Part shown: positions 35,443-45,216 of the stretch, piece by piece
Numbering within the stretch: the first letter of the stretch is position 1
Layout of the letters: each line of letters opens with the position of its first letter
NCBI RefSeq assembly: GCF_015687155.1
Contig: NZ_JADPQF010000003.1
Location: forward strand, 248,001-312,000
DNA length: 64,000 bases
Direction: 5' to 3'
Origin: Aliikangiella sp. G2MR2-5
GTDB lineage: Bacteria > Pseudomonadota > Gammaproteobacteria > Enterobacterales > Kangiellaceae
Made by a program: the position numbers and the translations under genes
Notes under the pieces: model-generated
The model's database searches: none
Told to the model about the DNA's origin: nothing
Seen by the model: the letters and a program-made list of their open reading frames with translations, nothing else

Positions 35443-35626
35443 TAAAGTTACCTTCGGTTTAACCTGAGAGCTGTCTATTTTTACTCGTTGTGCTGTGAAA
35501 AGACTTATTGTGAGTCTGAAAAAAATCTAAAATTTTTCTGAATCATTATAAAATCAATAAGATAGATAAAATTGTTGTCGGGGATTTGTTAATATTCAGA
35601 TATCGGCTTTTTATTGTTAGACAACT

Positions 35627-37876
35627 GTGGATTTTAATTTGTCAAAACCATATCCTGTCAAAATTGGTGAGTGGATCGTTAACCCCGAACTCAACCTGCT
35701 AGTCAGAGGCAGTGAAGAAGTGGTTCTCGTACCCAGAGTAATGCAACTGCTACTTTGCCTGGTAGAGCATGCTCCTGGGCCAGTGAGTCAGGATAAGCTA
35801 TTTGCTGAACTTTGGCCCGGGCAAGTTGTTTCAGATGCCTCTCTCTATCAGGCGGTCGCACAGCTGAGAAAAGCGCTGGGTGACACTGGAAAGCAGAAGA
35901 CCTATATCGAAAGAGTATCGGGGAAGGGATATCGTCTAGTCATGCCAGTAAAGCCTGGCGAGAGAAGCTTTACTGCCAGCAGCTCCAGGCAACTCCCATC
36001 AGCCAATAGCGATCACCGAGGTTTGGGCAAATTGACTGCTGTTTCAGTCGTAATCATCGCATTAGGTCTGTTGGCAGCAATTTGGGGAAAGGGGTTATTG
36101 GGTCCCAGCCTCAAGAGTGATACTGAAAAGGTTCAACAGTCAGGGCAGATAAAAGAAAAAATAGACAATGTCATTGCACAGATAGACTCTGTTGCGCTCA
36201 TTCGCCTGGAGCTACAATTTATAACGGATGAATACAGTCCTTTGGCGGCTTTTAATGATTTATTGCTAACCCAGTTAGGTTATATCGAGAAATTAAAGGT
36301 TATCAGTCTGGATGAGGTTGTCGATGACATCAATGTTGATGCCTACCTGACCGGACGTTTGGCTAAAGAAGGCTCCAATATTCGAGTGTATTTACGACTA
36401 GAAGATCGCAACAGTCGCCAGGTTATCTGGGCAAAGCTCTTCACTGGCAAAGAAAGTACCTTGTTTGAGTTGCAAGATGAAGTTATGCAAAGTTTGCAAC
36501 TCCTGTTTGATAAAAGACAGCAGGTTACTTTTTCAAAAAATACGATTCCGGCTAAGGTATTTGAACAATATTTGATGGCCAGATATCTATGGGAAAAGCG
36601 AACAGAGGACGCTTTATTGCAAGCCAGAAGCATACTGGAAGGCTTGAAGGCCAAAAATAAGTTGTTTCCGTTGGCCGCGGTAGCCTTATGTGAAACTTAT
36701 CATTATCTTTACATTTATTCTGACTGGGACTTTTCAAGAGTTAGTGCTGAGTGTCAGCCGTTACTGGAAATGGCGTTAACTTCGAAGCCAGATCTGGGGC
36801 AGGCTTTGGCAGCAAAAGGTCTCCTGTCTACAAGCTCACAGAAATATTCACAAGCCCTGGTCTACTTTGAGCGTGCGATCGCCCTTTCTCCTAACTATGC
36901 TCTGGGGTATTTGTGGTACGGCAATCTATTGCGCTCGCTTGGACAATACAAAAAAGCATTAACAATGTCGAAGAAGGCTTTCGAATTGGCGCCAATGTCT
37001 CCCGTGATTAATCGCAGTTTGGCCTATTCACTTCTAAATTTACGAGACTTTAAACAGGCAAAATATTACTACGAGCGAGCTTTAACTTTAGAACCTGATT
37101 ATATCCATCGACCGATTGGTGATCTGGATTTCTTTCCATTAACGGTCGATAGCGCTAAAGCTTTTCTGGTTTGGGCCAGGGGCAATTCAAAAGTATTTGA
37201 AAGGAATTCGGTTTACCGGTTAAACCTGGCTCAAGTATGGATTGCACTTGGAGAGTTGGAAAAAGCAGAAAAAATAATTCAAGAGTTTGAAGTAACTCGT
37301 TTAAATCCAGGGTTTACTCAGTATGTAAAGGCTAGTTTACAAATTGCACGAGAAAATTTAGGCGAGGCGGTTGAAACTTTTGAGCACCGACTTGAGTTAA
37401 CCGGTGAAAACGAGCGAGTATTTGTTCCTTACGTTCAAGCTTTAGCCTTTGTTGGAAAGTATCCCGATTCACTTAAAACCTTTTTGGACTGGTTCCCGGA
37501 ATTTAACGATAATGGGGTAGCCATTTCTGAAAGAAATTTTTACCACGCGATGCTTTTTATCAAGTTGGTTCAGGCGAACAAGATGGTTAAAGGTACCGAG
37601 AAACTGGCGAGTCAGATTGATTTGGTGGTTGAAAAACTGAGTTTTCCTGTCTCCATGGCCACAGCTGAATGGCTTGTATTTCGTGGACAGAAAGATAGAG
37701 CTCGTTCCATGATCTCTGAAATGATGCAACAAGGCTGGTTGCCGGACACCAATGCAGAGCCATTTGCATTGGTAAGAATGCGTCAGCTCCACATTGATAG
37801 TGGTTTTACTCTTCCAGAATTTGAGCAGCGACTGGAGAAAAACAGACTGCAGGTTTTATCTTTTCCAGAAGACTAG
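35627..37876 (+). CDS. CadC-like transmembrane winged-helix regulator with TPR sensor
   Basis: 749 residues. GTG start. A cytosolic OmpR/PhoB-type winged helix at 10-110 (VLVPRVMQLLLCLVEHAPGPVSQDKLFAELWPG, IERVSGKGYRLV), one transmembrane segment near 135-158 (LTAVSVVIIALGLLAAIWGKG), then a TolB-like region and TPR repeats in the periplasm (AQALAAKGLLSTSSQKYSQALVYFERAIALSPNYALGYLWYG and following). This is a one-component membrane-integrated regulator sensing a periplasmic signal. The divergent amidohydrolase is the obvious candidate target. Confidence 0.88.
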   Translation: MDFNLSKPYPVKIGEWIVNPELNLLVRGSEEVVLVPRVMQLLLCLVEHAPGPVSQDKLFAELWPGQVVSDASLYQAVAQLRKALGDTGKQKTYIERVSGKGYRLVMPVKPGERSFTASSSRQLPSANSDHRGLGKLTAVSVVIIALGLLAAIWGKGLLGPSLKSDTEKVQQSGQIKEKIDNVIAQIDSVALIRLELQFITDEYSPLAAFNDLLLTQLGYIEKLKVISLDEVVDDINVDAYLTGRLAKEGSNIRVYLRLEDRNSRQVIWAKLFTGKESTLFELQDEVMQSLQLLFDKRQQVTFSKNTIPAKVFEQYLMARYLWEKRTEDALLQARSILEGLKAKNKLFPLAAVALCETYHYLYIYSDWDFSRVSAECQPLLEMALTSKPDLGQALAAKGLLSTSSQKYSQALVYFERAIALSPNYALGYLWYGNLLRSLGQYKKALTMSKKAFELAPMSPVINRSLAYSLLNLRDFKQAKYYYERALTLEPDYIHRPIGDLDFFPLTVDSAKAFLVWARGNSKVFERNSVYRLNLAQVWIALGELEKAEKIIQEFEVTRLNPGFTQYVKASLQIARENLGEAVETFEHRLELTGENERVFVPYVQALAFVGKYPDSLKTFLDWFPEFNDNGVAISERNFYHAMLFIKLVQANKMVKGTEKLASQIDLVVEKLSFPVSMATAEWLVFRGQKDRARSMISEMMQQGWLPDTNAEPFALVRMRQLHIDSGFTLPEFEQRLEKNRLQVLSFPED

Positions 37877-38126
37877 AGGCGGCTGTTTAGACCGCCACTA
37901 TCACCCTGATAGCTTCCGGTAGCAGCCGTTCTCTAAGGCTAAGTCAAAAATCTTAGTTTTCTTTTATCAAACATCATTGTGATGAGTAGTATTTTGGATT
38001 TTGAATAGTTTTTTTTATCCCTCAATATGCAGCTTCGTCACAATTCATTTGTAGCCATTAAATGTTTCTTGAGAAGGTCTGTAGGCTAAACAGTCTATCT
38101 TAAAACCAACTTAAGGATCTGATGTT
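37877..38126. other. Intergenic region between TPR regulator and RHS gene
   Basis: 250 bp. A hairpin with GGCGG (37878-37882) and CCGCC (37892-37896) starts immediately after the regulator stop, without a T-tract. AAGGA at 38113-38117 is the likely RBS for the RHS gene. No promoter is assigned. Confidence 0.5.
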
Positions 38127-41100
38127 ATGATTGGATATAAAAAGCGGTGTAATAAAGATGATAGGGTGAGGATAAACTCACCTAGTAACAAATTACACTC
38201 AAGATTATTGCTAACTATTGCAGCCGGTATTACTAGTTTTACGCTACAAGCACAACTCCCCGCCGGTCTCGAAGGTGGGGCGGGTGGCTCTATGTCGCAA
38301 GAGCAAAGGACTGCCAAGTCCAATATGCAAGTTGGCAGTAGTGGAGCTGTTTCGTTTAGTCTTCCATTAGGTGGTGGTCAATCCGTTTCTTATTCGTCTA
38401 GTGGCGGCTGGCATGCAGGTTCAGCTCCTGGTGTTATTGGGCGTTCAGGGAAGTTTGGTCAACCCAAATATAACGATTCAGATATCTTTACATTAAACGG
38501 CCAGGAAATGGCGTGTAAAGCTGGAGATTGTGGTAAGGATGGGGTGTACCACTTAAAAAATGAGTCTTTTCAAAAAATAGAATATATTGACGATGGTGGC
38601 AACGGCTACTGGAAAATCAGAAATAAAGATGGCAGTTTTAGTGAATATGGGGTGAACACCAACACTCATGTTAACAGTGTCGCTACGCCTGATACTGCGC
38701 CAGCCCCTCGTCAATGGATGTTATCTTACACCTACAATCCAGCTAACGGTCAAGAAACAAAATATTATTATGACCAGGAAGAATTCAGTAATGAAGTGAC
38801 ACTGCTCAGAGTCACTTCGAAAAATATTGCCTCCAGTCTTAATGCTTCGTGTACAGATTTTTTCTATTGGGAAATGCCGCCTCAAACGCAATCATTTTCT
38901 TATCGAGATGGGTATTTAAGTGGAAATAAACGATATCTGAGAGAGGTTGTTAATAAAGTAGACTGCTCAGAATCAACGGGATATCGAACCTCCAGAGTTA
39001 GACTACACTGGGAGACATCTCCTAAAACCAAGCAGCACCGCATAACACAAATAAATACTTATGGTGCAACTGATAGCGATGCAAGCAATCCTTACAAATT
39101 TACTTACTACGATCTTAATGAGGGCTTTACGCAACCTTATGATCTTGGAAAGCCCAACTCTGCTAACAATGACGCGACTACTGAATACTCTGACCAAGTG
39201 ACTAAAGCTGAATTAATCGACATGAACGGTGACGGACTGCCCGACAGAGTGCGTAAAAATGATTCTGAGGATAGCTTTAAGATTTGGCTCAATGAAGGTA
39301 ATAGCTTTGCTTCTTCGTATCAGGCTTGGGATCAGGTTTTATATGCCGATGATGGTATTCGAGAAGGAGAACTTGAGGGCTCATACGGAACACTCTCTTA
39401 TACCGATCTTATCGATATGAATGGCGACGGCATTTTAGATCGAGTTCGTAAAAACCATGAAGATGGAGAGGGAAGAAGCCAGCACTTTAATATCCACTTT
39501 GGTAATGGCTCAGGCTTTGAGCAAGACCCCGTGATATGGGACGATCCTGACCAAGGAGATGGAACCCATGGATTTGTAGAGGGATACAGTTTAAGAAGTT
39601 CCAGCAATACCGGCACTATCGTTGATATGGTTGATATGAATGGTGACGGGTTACCTGACAGGGTTTACATGGGCTCATCGACAAACTCAGACATGTTTGA
39701 GTTAGATTATATAAAGTATAACGATACAGGTGACGATGGAAATGAAAAAGATGCCAGAGATACCAACATATTCGTTGCGCTTAATACGGGAAATGGATTT
39801 ACCAATCCGATGGATTGGGGGGATCTGAATATACAAGCTCATGCTAAAGGCTGGATAAGTACCTCAAAGAACCTTCGTCATACAGAAGGCAAAGAAACCA
39901 TAACTGACCTAATTGATATGAACGGGGACGGATTACCCGACTGGGTGTTATCTTCTTCACGAGGCTATGCAGATGATGATCCTGATACGCGTGATCCCCA
40001 TGGGTTTTATGTTTGGTACAACAACGGCAGCGGCTTTGAAGCGCCCGTTATGCTCGGTGGCAAAAACGAAGAAATATCTACCGATGGAAAAGAGTTTGCT
40101 GTTGCTTTAGATAAATACAATATCCGTAGTACAGAAAATGACCGAACAATTGCAGATTTGATGGATATGAACGGTGATGGTTTGCCGGATCGTGTTTTTA
40201 AATCTAATCAAACGGATACAGGCTATACCTTAGGCAGTATGCTGGTGCGTTATGGTGTGGTAGGTAATGCTTTTGATGCTGACGAGCATTTGTTAGCAAA
40301 ATCCGATGGCAGTAATATTGATGACGCTGCGCTTCGTTTTAATGATGGCTCCAACTCTGTTTATGCTTTTCATGATATGAACGGCGACAGCTTAATTGAT
40401 CGAGTAGGTAAAAGCCCTGAAGGCGTTTTTGTTGTCCATTTAAATAGTGCTTACCCTTCTGAGACCATGCTACACACGGTTACTAACCCCAACGGAGGAA
40501 AAACTACTTATCGGTATCAACCGTTAGATTTGGGACCTGTAAGCAACAATAGTGACTTTGGCAATAAACAATGGGTAGTTTTAGATAAGGTTACCGATGA
40601 TGGCGTTGGCAATAGTGGCCGTTCAGAAGCTGAGCGTACAACACGCTACAAATTTTTCGGCGCAAAGTATGACCGAGAATCTCGTCGCCACCAGGGCTTT
40701 GCAAAAATGATGACGACAGCACCAACAGGTGATGTCACTGAAACTCACTACTTACAAACAGAAGGTTTAGAGGGAAGACCCTGGAAAGTCATTACGCGCA
40801 GGAACGGCCAAAATGGACTTATTTATGGATATAAAAAATATACATATACCAGCTATCATAACGATACTGATAATTATGCTAACGGGATCAGCCAACCTCG
40901 CCTATATCCTTTTTCAAGTTTGTCGGTAGATACTACTGCTTACTTATTGGAAAACGAAGTTGATTATCTAATCAACGGCAATACAAACTCTGAAATTGAC
41001 AGCAATGGAGACGGTATACTTGACGCACCTGCAGGTAATAGCAACAACTACCGTGTTAAACGTGTTACTCATGAGTTTGATAATTACGGAAATGAAATTG

Positions 41101-44100
41101 TTGTAACTGACCATGGTTTTGTCAATAGTGCAGACCCTATGATTGAAAAGGGAATGGATGATGTAACCACCACTACCTCCTTTGTTATTAGTGTTAATGG
41201 TACAGATGCTTATCAATGGTTAATGAAACCTAATCAAATTGATATCAAGCAAAAGAATGGCAATGGCGCTTACTACACGGAAAGAACGGCTAAAAAAATC
41301 TGGTATGTCGACGGCAGTTTCAGCTCGCCAGGAACTCATATAGTTAAGGTATGGAGTTATGCTAGTAGCGCAACCGATGATTACATAGAAGAAAAGTTTA
41401 GCTATAACACAGGGGAAGGTGAAAATCAGCTTTTAGCTTCTAAAACTGATGGTAATGGACATATAACTACCTATAACTATGGTCATACAACACAAAAGCA
41501 CCTGGTTACTTCCGTGAACTATCCATCCGTCCACGACAATATTAGCCACTCAACTTCGACCAGTTATGATGACTATTTAAGAAAGCATATTGATAGTGAT
41601 TTTAATAGCAGAAATACAACTTACACTTATGATGGATTTGGTCGTTTAAGTACTGTAACCAACGCAAGAAATGTGATGTCAAATAGTTATACTTACGTTG
41701 ATTATGCAAGTGCTAGTAGTCCAGCCTACACGGAAGAAGTTCGCTTTAAAGACAGTGCTCACTCTGGCTATAAGAGTCGAGTTTATGTCGATGGCTTTGG
41801 TCAAACGATTCAAGAGAAAAAAGAAATTTCAGGTTCAGAGTATCGAACAGTGAATTACTGGAACTATATTGATGACAATAAAAATGTGAAAGAATCCAGT
41901 GCAACATTCACTTCGCCTAATTTTAGTTTCTCCCGCGGCGCAACTCCAATGTCAAAACGTCCTACAATAAGCCCTCATATTGGTTCTCGTACAGAGTTCT
42001 TTCTTTCTGATGGTCAGGATGATTATGGTTTAGGCCGTATAACCAAAACTACCTCTCCAAGTGGCAACGAAACTTACTCTATCGACAGGATATTTGAGGT
42101 AGTCAATATTGATGCCAACGAGCATGTGAAACAAAATTTTATTGATGAAGTTGGGCTAACAATTTATCACAGGGAATACACAGGTAAATTTCCTTCACAC
42201 CAGGTTTATTCATCTACATCAATTACCACCACTTTTAACAAAGTGACTTTAACTGACCATATGGGAAATATCTCGACATCAGTTAAAGACTGGCTTGGGC
42301 GTAAAATACGAAGCAATGATATGGATCGTGGTCAATGGTTTTATCAATATGACAACAATGGCAACCAAACTCATGTCACTGATGCGCTAGGTGATACAAC
42401 GGTAATGTCCTACGATGTGTTAAACAGAGTAGTGACCAAATCTTACGATGATGGTGGTGAAATAAGATATTATTATGATGGTGATTATAATGGTGATGGT
42501 GTGATCGATCTGGAGAACCAAAAAGGTCGACTTAACCATGTCTCAGATCTCAGTGGTGATACCTATATCGGCTATGACCCATTAGGCTATAAACGCTGGG
42601 AATCAAAAAGAATTAATGGAATTTCAATAAGTCAGCAAACTCAATACAGATATAACTCAGCAGGTGAACTGACAAGAATGCAGATCCCAACTCTTAGTTC
42701 AAACTGGATCGACTTTGGTTATAACCAAGGCGGCGAGTTAATTCAGGTTGGCGATGTAGTCACCGATATTGAATATAACAATCGCGGTAATCTGGACAAA
42801 ATACACTTTCCAGGTAGTTATCAAAATTATGACTATTATGGTTACACAAATGATCATCGTCTGCGTCGTATTGATAGCAAAAAGACGGATAATTCTCCGC
42901 TTTATGGCTACGAATATACCTATGATAATGTGGGGAATATTTTGAATATTACTGCAACCAAAGCTGGAACCGGACAGCCAAACTTAAATCGTGCATATAC
43001 TTACGATGAAATGAATCGTGTAAAAGCACAAACCAATGGAAGTTACTACGGCGTAGGAACTGAAAACTTTCAATACAACGAAATTGGTAACATCACTGTT
43101 AAAAATAGTATTAGTTACAAGTATCCTGATGCAGGTGACGCTCATCCTCACGGACTAACTCGGTTTGGAAACCGTACCTACGGTTACAATGACAATGGTG
43201 ATATCACCAACTACAACGGCACGACAGTCACTTATAATAAAGCTCATCAAGTTGAAAGTGTGGGAGACGAGAGTTACTTATATGACTATACTGGCCGCCG
43301 GGTTAAAAAAAACAAGAACGGAAATTCCACATACTATTATAGTAAATATCACGAGAAACGCGACGATGCTGACATTGTTTATTATTACGCATTGGGGCGA
43401 AAAATCGCACAAAGAAATTTCAAATATGGTGGAACACCACGCTTTTATCATAGCGATCATTTAAGCAGCACTAGCGCCATATTTGATAGTGATGGTGACG
43501 AAATTCAATTTAGCGCTTACTCCACTTTTGGTACGACTGTTCATGAGTCAGGAGTAAAATCCACTAGTTATCAGTATACCGGTAAAGAGCAGGATAGTAC
43601 TGGGCTGTATTATTATGGTGCTCGTTACTATGATCCTGCCATTGGGCGGTTTATTCAGGCGGATAGTCTTTATGATCCTGGGGCTGGGATACAAGGCGTT
43701 AATCGATATAGTTATGTTGCGAATAATCCTGTTAAGTTTAATGATCCTACTGGGCATTCATTAGCTGAAGGAGCTAAAAATTCTGGAGAAGTAGATGATG
43801 CCAAACCTAAAAAACAAGACTCTCCTCCACCTTGTACGAAAGGAAATTGCCCACCATTAAACCCTAACATTGACTATTCTCCTGGGAGCGGTCTTACATT
43901 CCATCTTTATACGCCAAAGACGTATCATATCATCCCTAAGACAAAATACCCTCACCCTATGTCTGCGTATCCAAGCGATGCTCCGACAATGTACTCTGTA
44001 GGAACAGCAAAACTCTCAGCAACAGTAGACTCTGAAGGGCTTCATGTGGGTCCTGATTTATCTCTCGACTTTACAATATATAACCCTCTTGAAGGTGGAA

Positions 44101-44453
44101 AATTTGAACAAACTACAGGCTTCATTTTGGGCGGCGCTACATTTACAATAGATATTGATGAGAATGGAATAAGCTGGGATATTGGAGTTACTGGCCCAGC
44201 AACAGAAATAAAGCTAGCTCATAATGAATCAAAAAACGCTATTGGTATAGCTGTTGGATCAGGATTTAAATTTAGTGGTACCATTGGTGATTTAACACAG
44301 CTACCGCAAATGCTGGAGGATGTTAGCACTACAGTAAATGCGAATATGGAATACATTGAAGCTAGAAAAGAGCACAATTTGCAACATCGTAACGACAAAG
44401 ACTGGAGTATTTATCGGTTTTATAACTTACCTTCCTCCGGTGTGTTCTATTAG
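38127..44453 (+). CDS. Large SpvB/VCBS/RHS-repeat exported protein with unknown C-terminal domain
   Basis: 2108 residues. A signal peptide (LLLTIAAGITSFTLQAQ) precedes an SpvB-like N-terminal region. Six calcium-binding-like repeats (DMNGDGLPDRV and variants) lie near residues 364, 429, 502, 597, 680 and 750. A TcdB/RHS segment has YD-type repeats (YTYDGFGRLSTVTNARN, YQYDNNGNQTHVTDALGD), followed by the RHS core (YYGARYYDPAIGRFIQADSLYDPG, NRYSYVANNPVKFNDPTGH) ending about residue 1876. The last 230 residues are beta-rich and match no toxin I recognise. RHS proteins usually carry variable toxic tips. No small immunity-type gene follows directly. A strong 14-bp hairpin follows the stop. Confidence 0.92.
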   Translation: MIGYKKRCNKDDRVRINSPSNKLHSRLLLTIAAGITSFTLQAQLPAGLEGGAGGSMSQEQRTAKSNMQVGSSGAVSFSLPLGGGQSVSYSSSGGWHAGSAPGVIGRSGKFGQPKYNDSDIFTLNGQEMACKAGDCGKDGVYHLKNESFQKIEYIDDGGNGYWKIRNKDGSFSEYGVNTNTHVNSVATPDTAPAPRQWMLSYTYNPANGQETKYYYDQEEFSNEVTLLRVTSKNIASSLNASCTDFFYWEMPPQTQSFSYRDGYLSGNKRYLREVVNKVDCSESTGYRTSRVRLHWETSPKTKQHRITQINTYGATDSDASNPYKFTYYDLNEGFTQPYDLGKPNSANNDATTEYSDQVTKAELIDMNGDGLPDRVRKNDSEDSFKIWLNEGNSFASSYQAWDQVLYADDGIREGELEGSYGTLSYTDLIDMNGDGILDRVRKNHEDGEGRSQHFNIHFGNGSGFEQDPVIWDDPDQGDGTHGFVEGYSLRSSSNTGTIVDMVDMNGDGLPDRVYMGSSTNSDMFELDYIKYNDTGDDGNEKDARDTNIFVALNTGNGFTNPMDWGDLNIQAHAKGWISTSKNLRHTEGKETITDLIDMNGDGLPDWVLSSSRGYADDDPDTRDPHGFYVWYNNGSGFEAPVMLGGKNEEISTDGKEFAVALDKYNIRSTENDRTIADLMDMNGDGLPDRVFKSNQTDTGYTLGSMLVRYGVVGNAFDADEHLLAKSDGSNIDDAALRFNDGSNSVYAFHDMNGDSLIDRVGKSPEGVFVVHLNSAYPSETMLHTVTNPNGGKTTYRYQPLDLGPVSNNSDFGNKQWVVLDKVTDDGVGNSGRSEAERTTRYKFFGAKYDRESRRHQGFAKMMTTAPTGDVTETHYLQTEGLEGRPWKVITRRNGQNGLIYGYKKYTYTSYHNDTDNYANGISQPRLYPFSSLSVDTTAYLLENEVDYLINGNTNSEIDSNGDGILDAPAGNSNNYRVKRVTHEFDNYGNEIVVTDHGFVNSADPMIEKGMDDVTTTTSFVISVNGTDAYQWLMKPNQIDIKQKNGNGAYYTERTAKKIWYVDGSFSSPGTHIVKVWSYASSATDDYIEEKFSYNTGEGENQLLASKTDGNGHITTYNYGHTTQKHLVTSVNYPSVHDNISHSTSTSYDDYLRKHIDSDFNSRNTTYTYDGFGRLSTVTNARNVMSNSYTYVDYASASSPAYTEEVRFKDSAHSGYKSRVYVDGFGQTIQEKKEISGSEYRTVNYWNYIDDNKNVKESSATFTSPNFSFSRGATPMSKRPTISPHIGSRTEFFLSDGQDDYGLGRITKTTSPSGNETYSIDRIFEVVNIDANEHVKQNFIDEVGLTIYHREYTGKFPSHQVYSSTSITTTFNKVTLTDHMGNISTSVKDWLGRKIRSNDMDRGQWFYQYDNNGNQTHVTDALGDTTVMSYDVLNRVVTKSYDDGGEIRYYYDGDYNGDGVIDLENQKGRLNHVSDLSGDTYIGYDPLGYKRWESKRINGISISQQTQYRYNSAGELTRMQIPTLSSNWIDFGYNQGGELIQVGDVVTDIEYNNRGNLDKIHFPGSYQNYDYYGYTNDHRLRRIDSKKTDNSPLYGYEYTYDNVGNILNITATKAGTGQPNLNRAYTYDEMNRVKAQTNGSYYGVGTENFQYNEIGNITVKNSISYKYPDAGDAHPHGLTRFGNRTYGYNDNGDITNYNGTTVTYNKAHQVESVGDESYLYDYTGRRVKKNKNGNSTYYYSKYHEKRDDADIVYYYALGRKIAQRNFKYGGTPRFYHSDHLSSTSAIFDSDGDEIQFSAYSTFGTTVHESGVKSTSYQYTGKEQDSTGLYYYGARYYDPAIGRFIQADSLYDPGAGIQGVNRYSYVANNPVKFNDPTGHSLAEGAKNSGEVDDAKPKKQDSPPPCTKGNCPPLNPNIDYSPGSGLTFHLYTPKTYHIIPKTKYPHPMSAYPSDAPTMYSVGTAKLSATVDSEGLHVGPDLSLDFTIYNPLEGGKFEQTTGFILGGATFTIDIDENGISWDIGVTGPATEIKLAHNESKNAIGIAVGSGFKFSGTIGDLTQLPQMLEDVSTTVNANMEYIEARKEHNLQHRNDKDWSIYRFYNLPSSGVFY

Positions 44454-44464
44454 ACAATTAATGA

Positions 44465-44496
44465 CTATCAGCTAAATTAGCAAATTTAGCTGATAG
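44465..44496. repeat. 13-14-bp perfect hairpin downstream of the RHS gene
   Basis: CTATCAGCTAAAT (44465-44477) and ATTTAGCTGATAG (44484-44496) are complementary, with one further T-A pair closing to a 4-nt loop, 12 bp after the RHS stop. There is no T-tract, so it is a possible non-canonical terminator or 3' stabiliser. It also lies before the repeat-peptide gene. Confidence 0.75.
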
Positions 44497-44649
44497 GTAA
44501 TGCTACCCAATCTAAACAAAAAGTATTTAACTGTCACTCAAACTAACAACTCATCACATAATTATTGATATACACCTCTTTTTGCTGCAATTTTGATTCG
44601 CCCCTACGGCATAAATAAAAATCAAGTAACTATTTAAAAGGTGTAAATC

Positions 44650-45177
44650 ATGATCAAAAAAACGCTTAAAACTCACTCACTTTCTATTATTGCATGTGCG
44701 CTAACCATATCTTCTGCATTTGCAGAAGTACAAACTGCCGAAAGATTTGCAGCGAATAACCTGGAAAAAGTTTCAATTAAACAATTAGACATCAAAGAAT
44801 TGAGAAAAAGTACTGCCGCAATTACTACCTCTGAATTAGTAGAGCTAGAAAAAAGTGTTTCCGACGCTGAAGTAAAAGAATTGGGAGGTAACATCAGAAA
44901 CATCTCCGATGCAGAAGTGAAAGAACTCGGCGGCAACATTGGTAATATTTCTGATGCTGAGGTGAAAGAGTTGGGCGGCAATATCGGTAACATTTCTGAT
45001 GCTGAAGTGAAAGAGCTAGGTGGTAATATCGGCAATATTTCTGATGCTGAGGTGAAGGAGTTGGGCGGCAATATCGGTAACATTTCTGATGCTGAGGTGA
45101 AAGAGCTGGGCGGTAATATCGGCAATATTTCTGATGCTGAGGTGAAAGAGCTGGGCGGCAATATCGGCAATATTTGA
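44650..45177 (+). CDS. Exported protein of seven identical 15-residue tandem repeats with a Gly-Gly motif
   Basis: 175 residues. Sec signal peptide ending SSAFA-EV. A linker (AERFAANNLEKVSIKQLDIKELRKSTAAITTSELVELEKSV) leads to seven copies of SDAEVKELGGNIGNI (copy 1 has Arg for Gly), and the frame stops right after the last copy. Each repeat contains EVKELGG, reminiscent of double-glycine leader motifs of exported peptides (typically E-L-X2-I-X-G-G), but one residue shorter between the hydrophobic position and GG. The N-terminal linker reads like an extra, unrepeated version (ITTSELVELEKSV). AAAAGGTG ribosome-binding site. Function unknown. An outer-membrane zinc-peptidase/barrel gene starts 40-64 bp downstream and may be co-transcribed. 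Confidence 0.85.
   Translation: MIKKTLKTHSLSIIACALTISSAFAEVQTAERFAANNLEKVSIKQLDIKELRKSTAAITTSELVELEKSVSDAEVKELGGNIRNISDAEVKELGGNIGNISDAEVKELGGNIGNISDAEVKELGGNIGNISDAEVKELGGNIGNISDAEVKELGGNIGNISDAEVKELGGNIGNI
44860..45174 (+). repeat. Seven 45-bp in-frame tandem repeats
   Basis: Units at 44860, 44905, 44950, 44995, 45040, 45085 and 45130, each 45 bp. Copies differ at third codon positions (for example ctc/ttg/cta/ctg for Leu and gag/gaa for Glu), while six of the seven protein repeats are identical. Confidence 0.95.
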
Positions 45178-45216
45178 TTATTATTGAAAGGTGCTTTATG
45201 AGGTATCGAAGTCGTA

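Noticed and set aside
37891-37909. Similarity between CCGCCACTATCACCCTG here and CCGCCACTATTACCC at 50226
   Set aside because: The second copy is inside the 3' end of rapA coding sequence; a short match is likely chance.
44860-45174. Regular 45-bp repeats as a CRISPR array
   Set aside because: There are no spacers; the units are contiguous, in frame and encode the same 15 residues, so they are coding tandem repeats.
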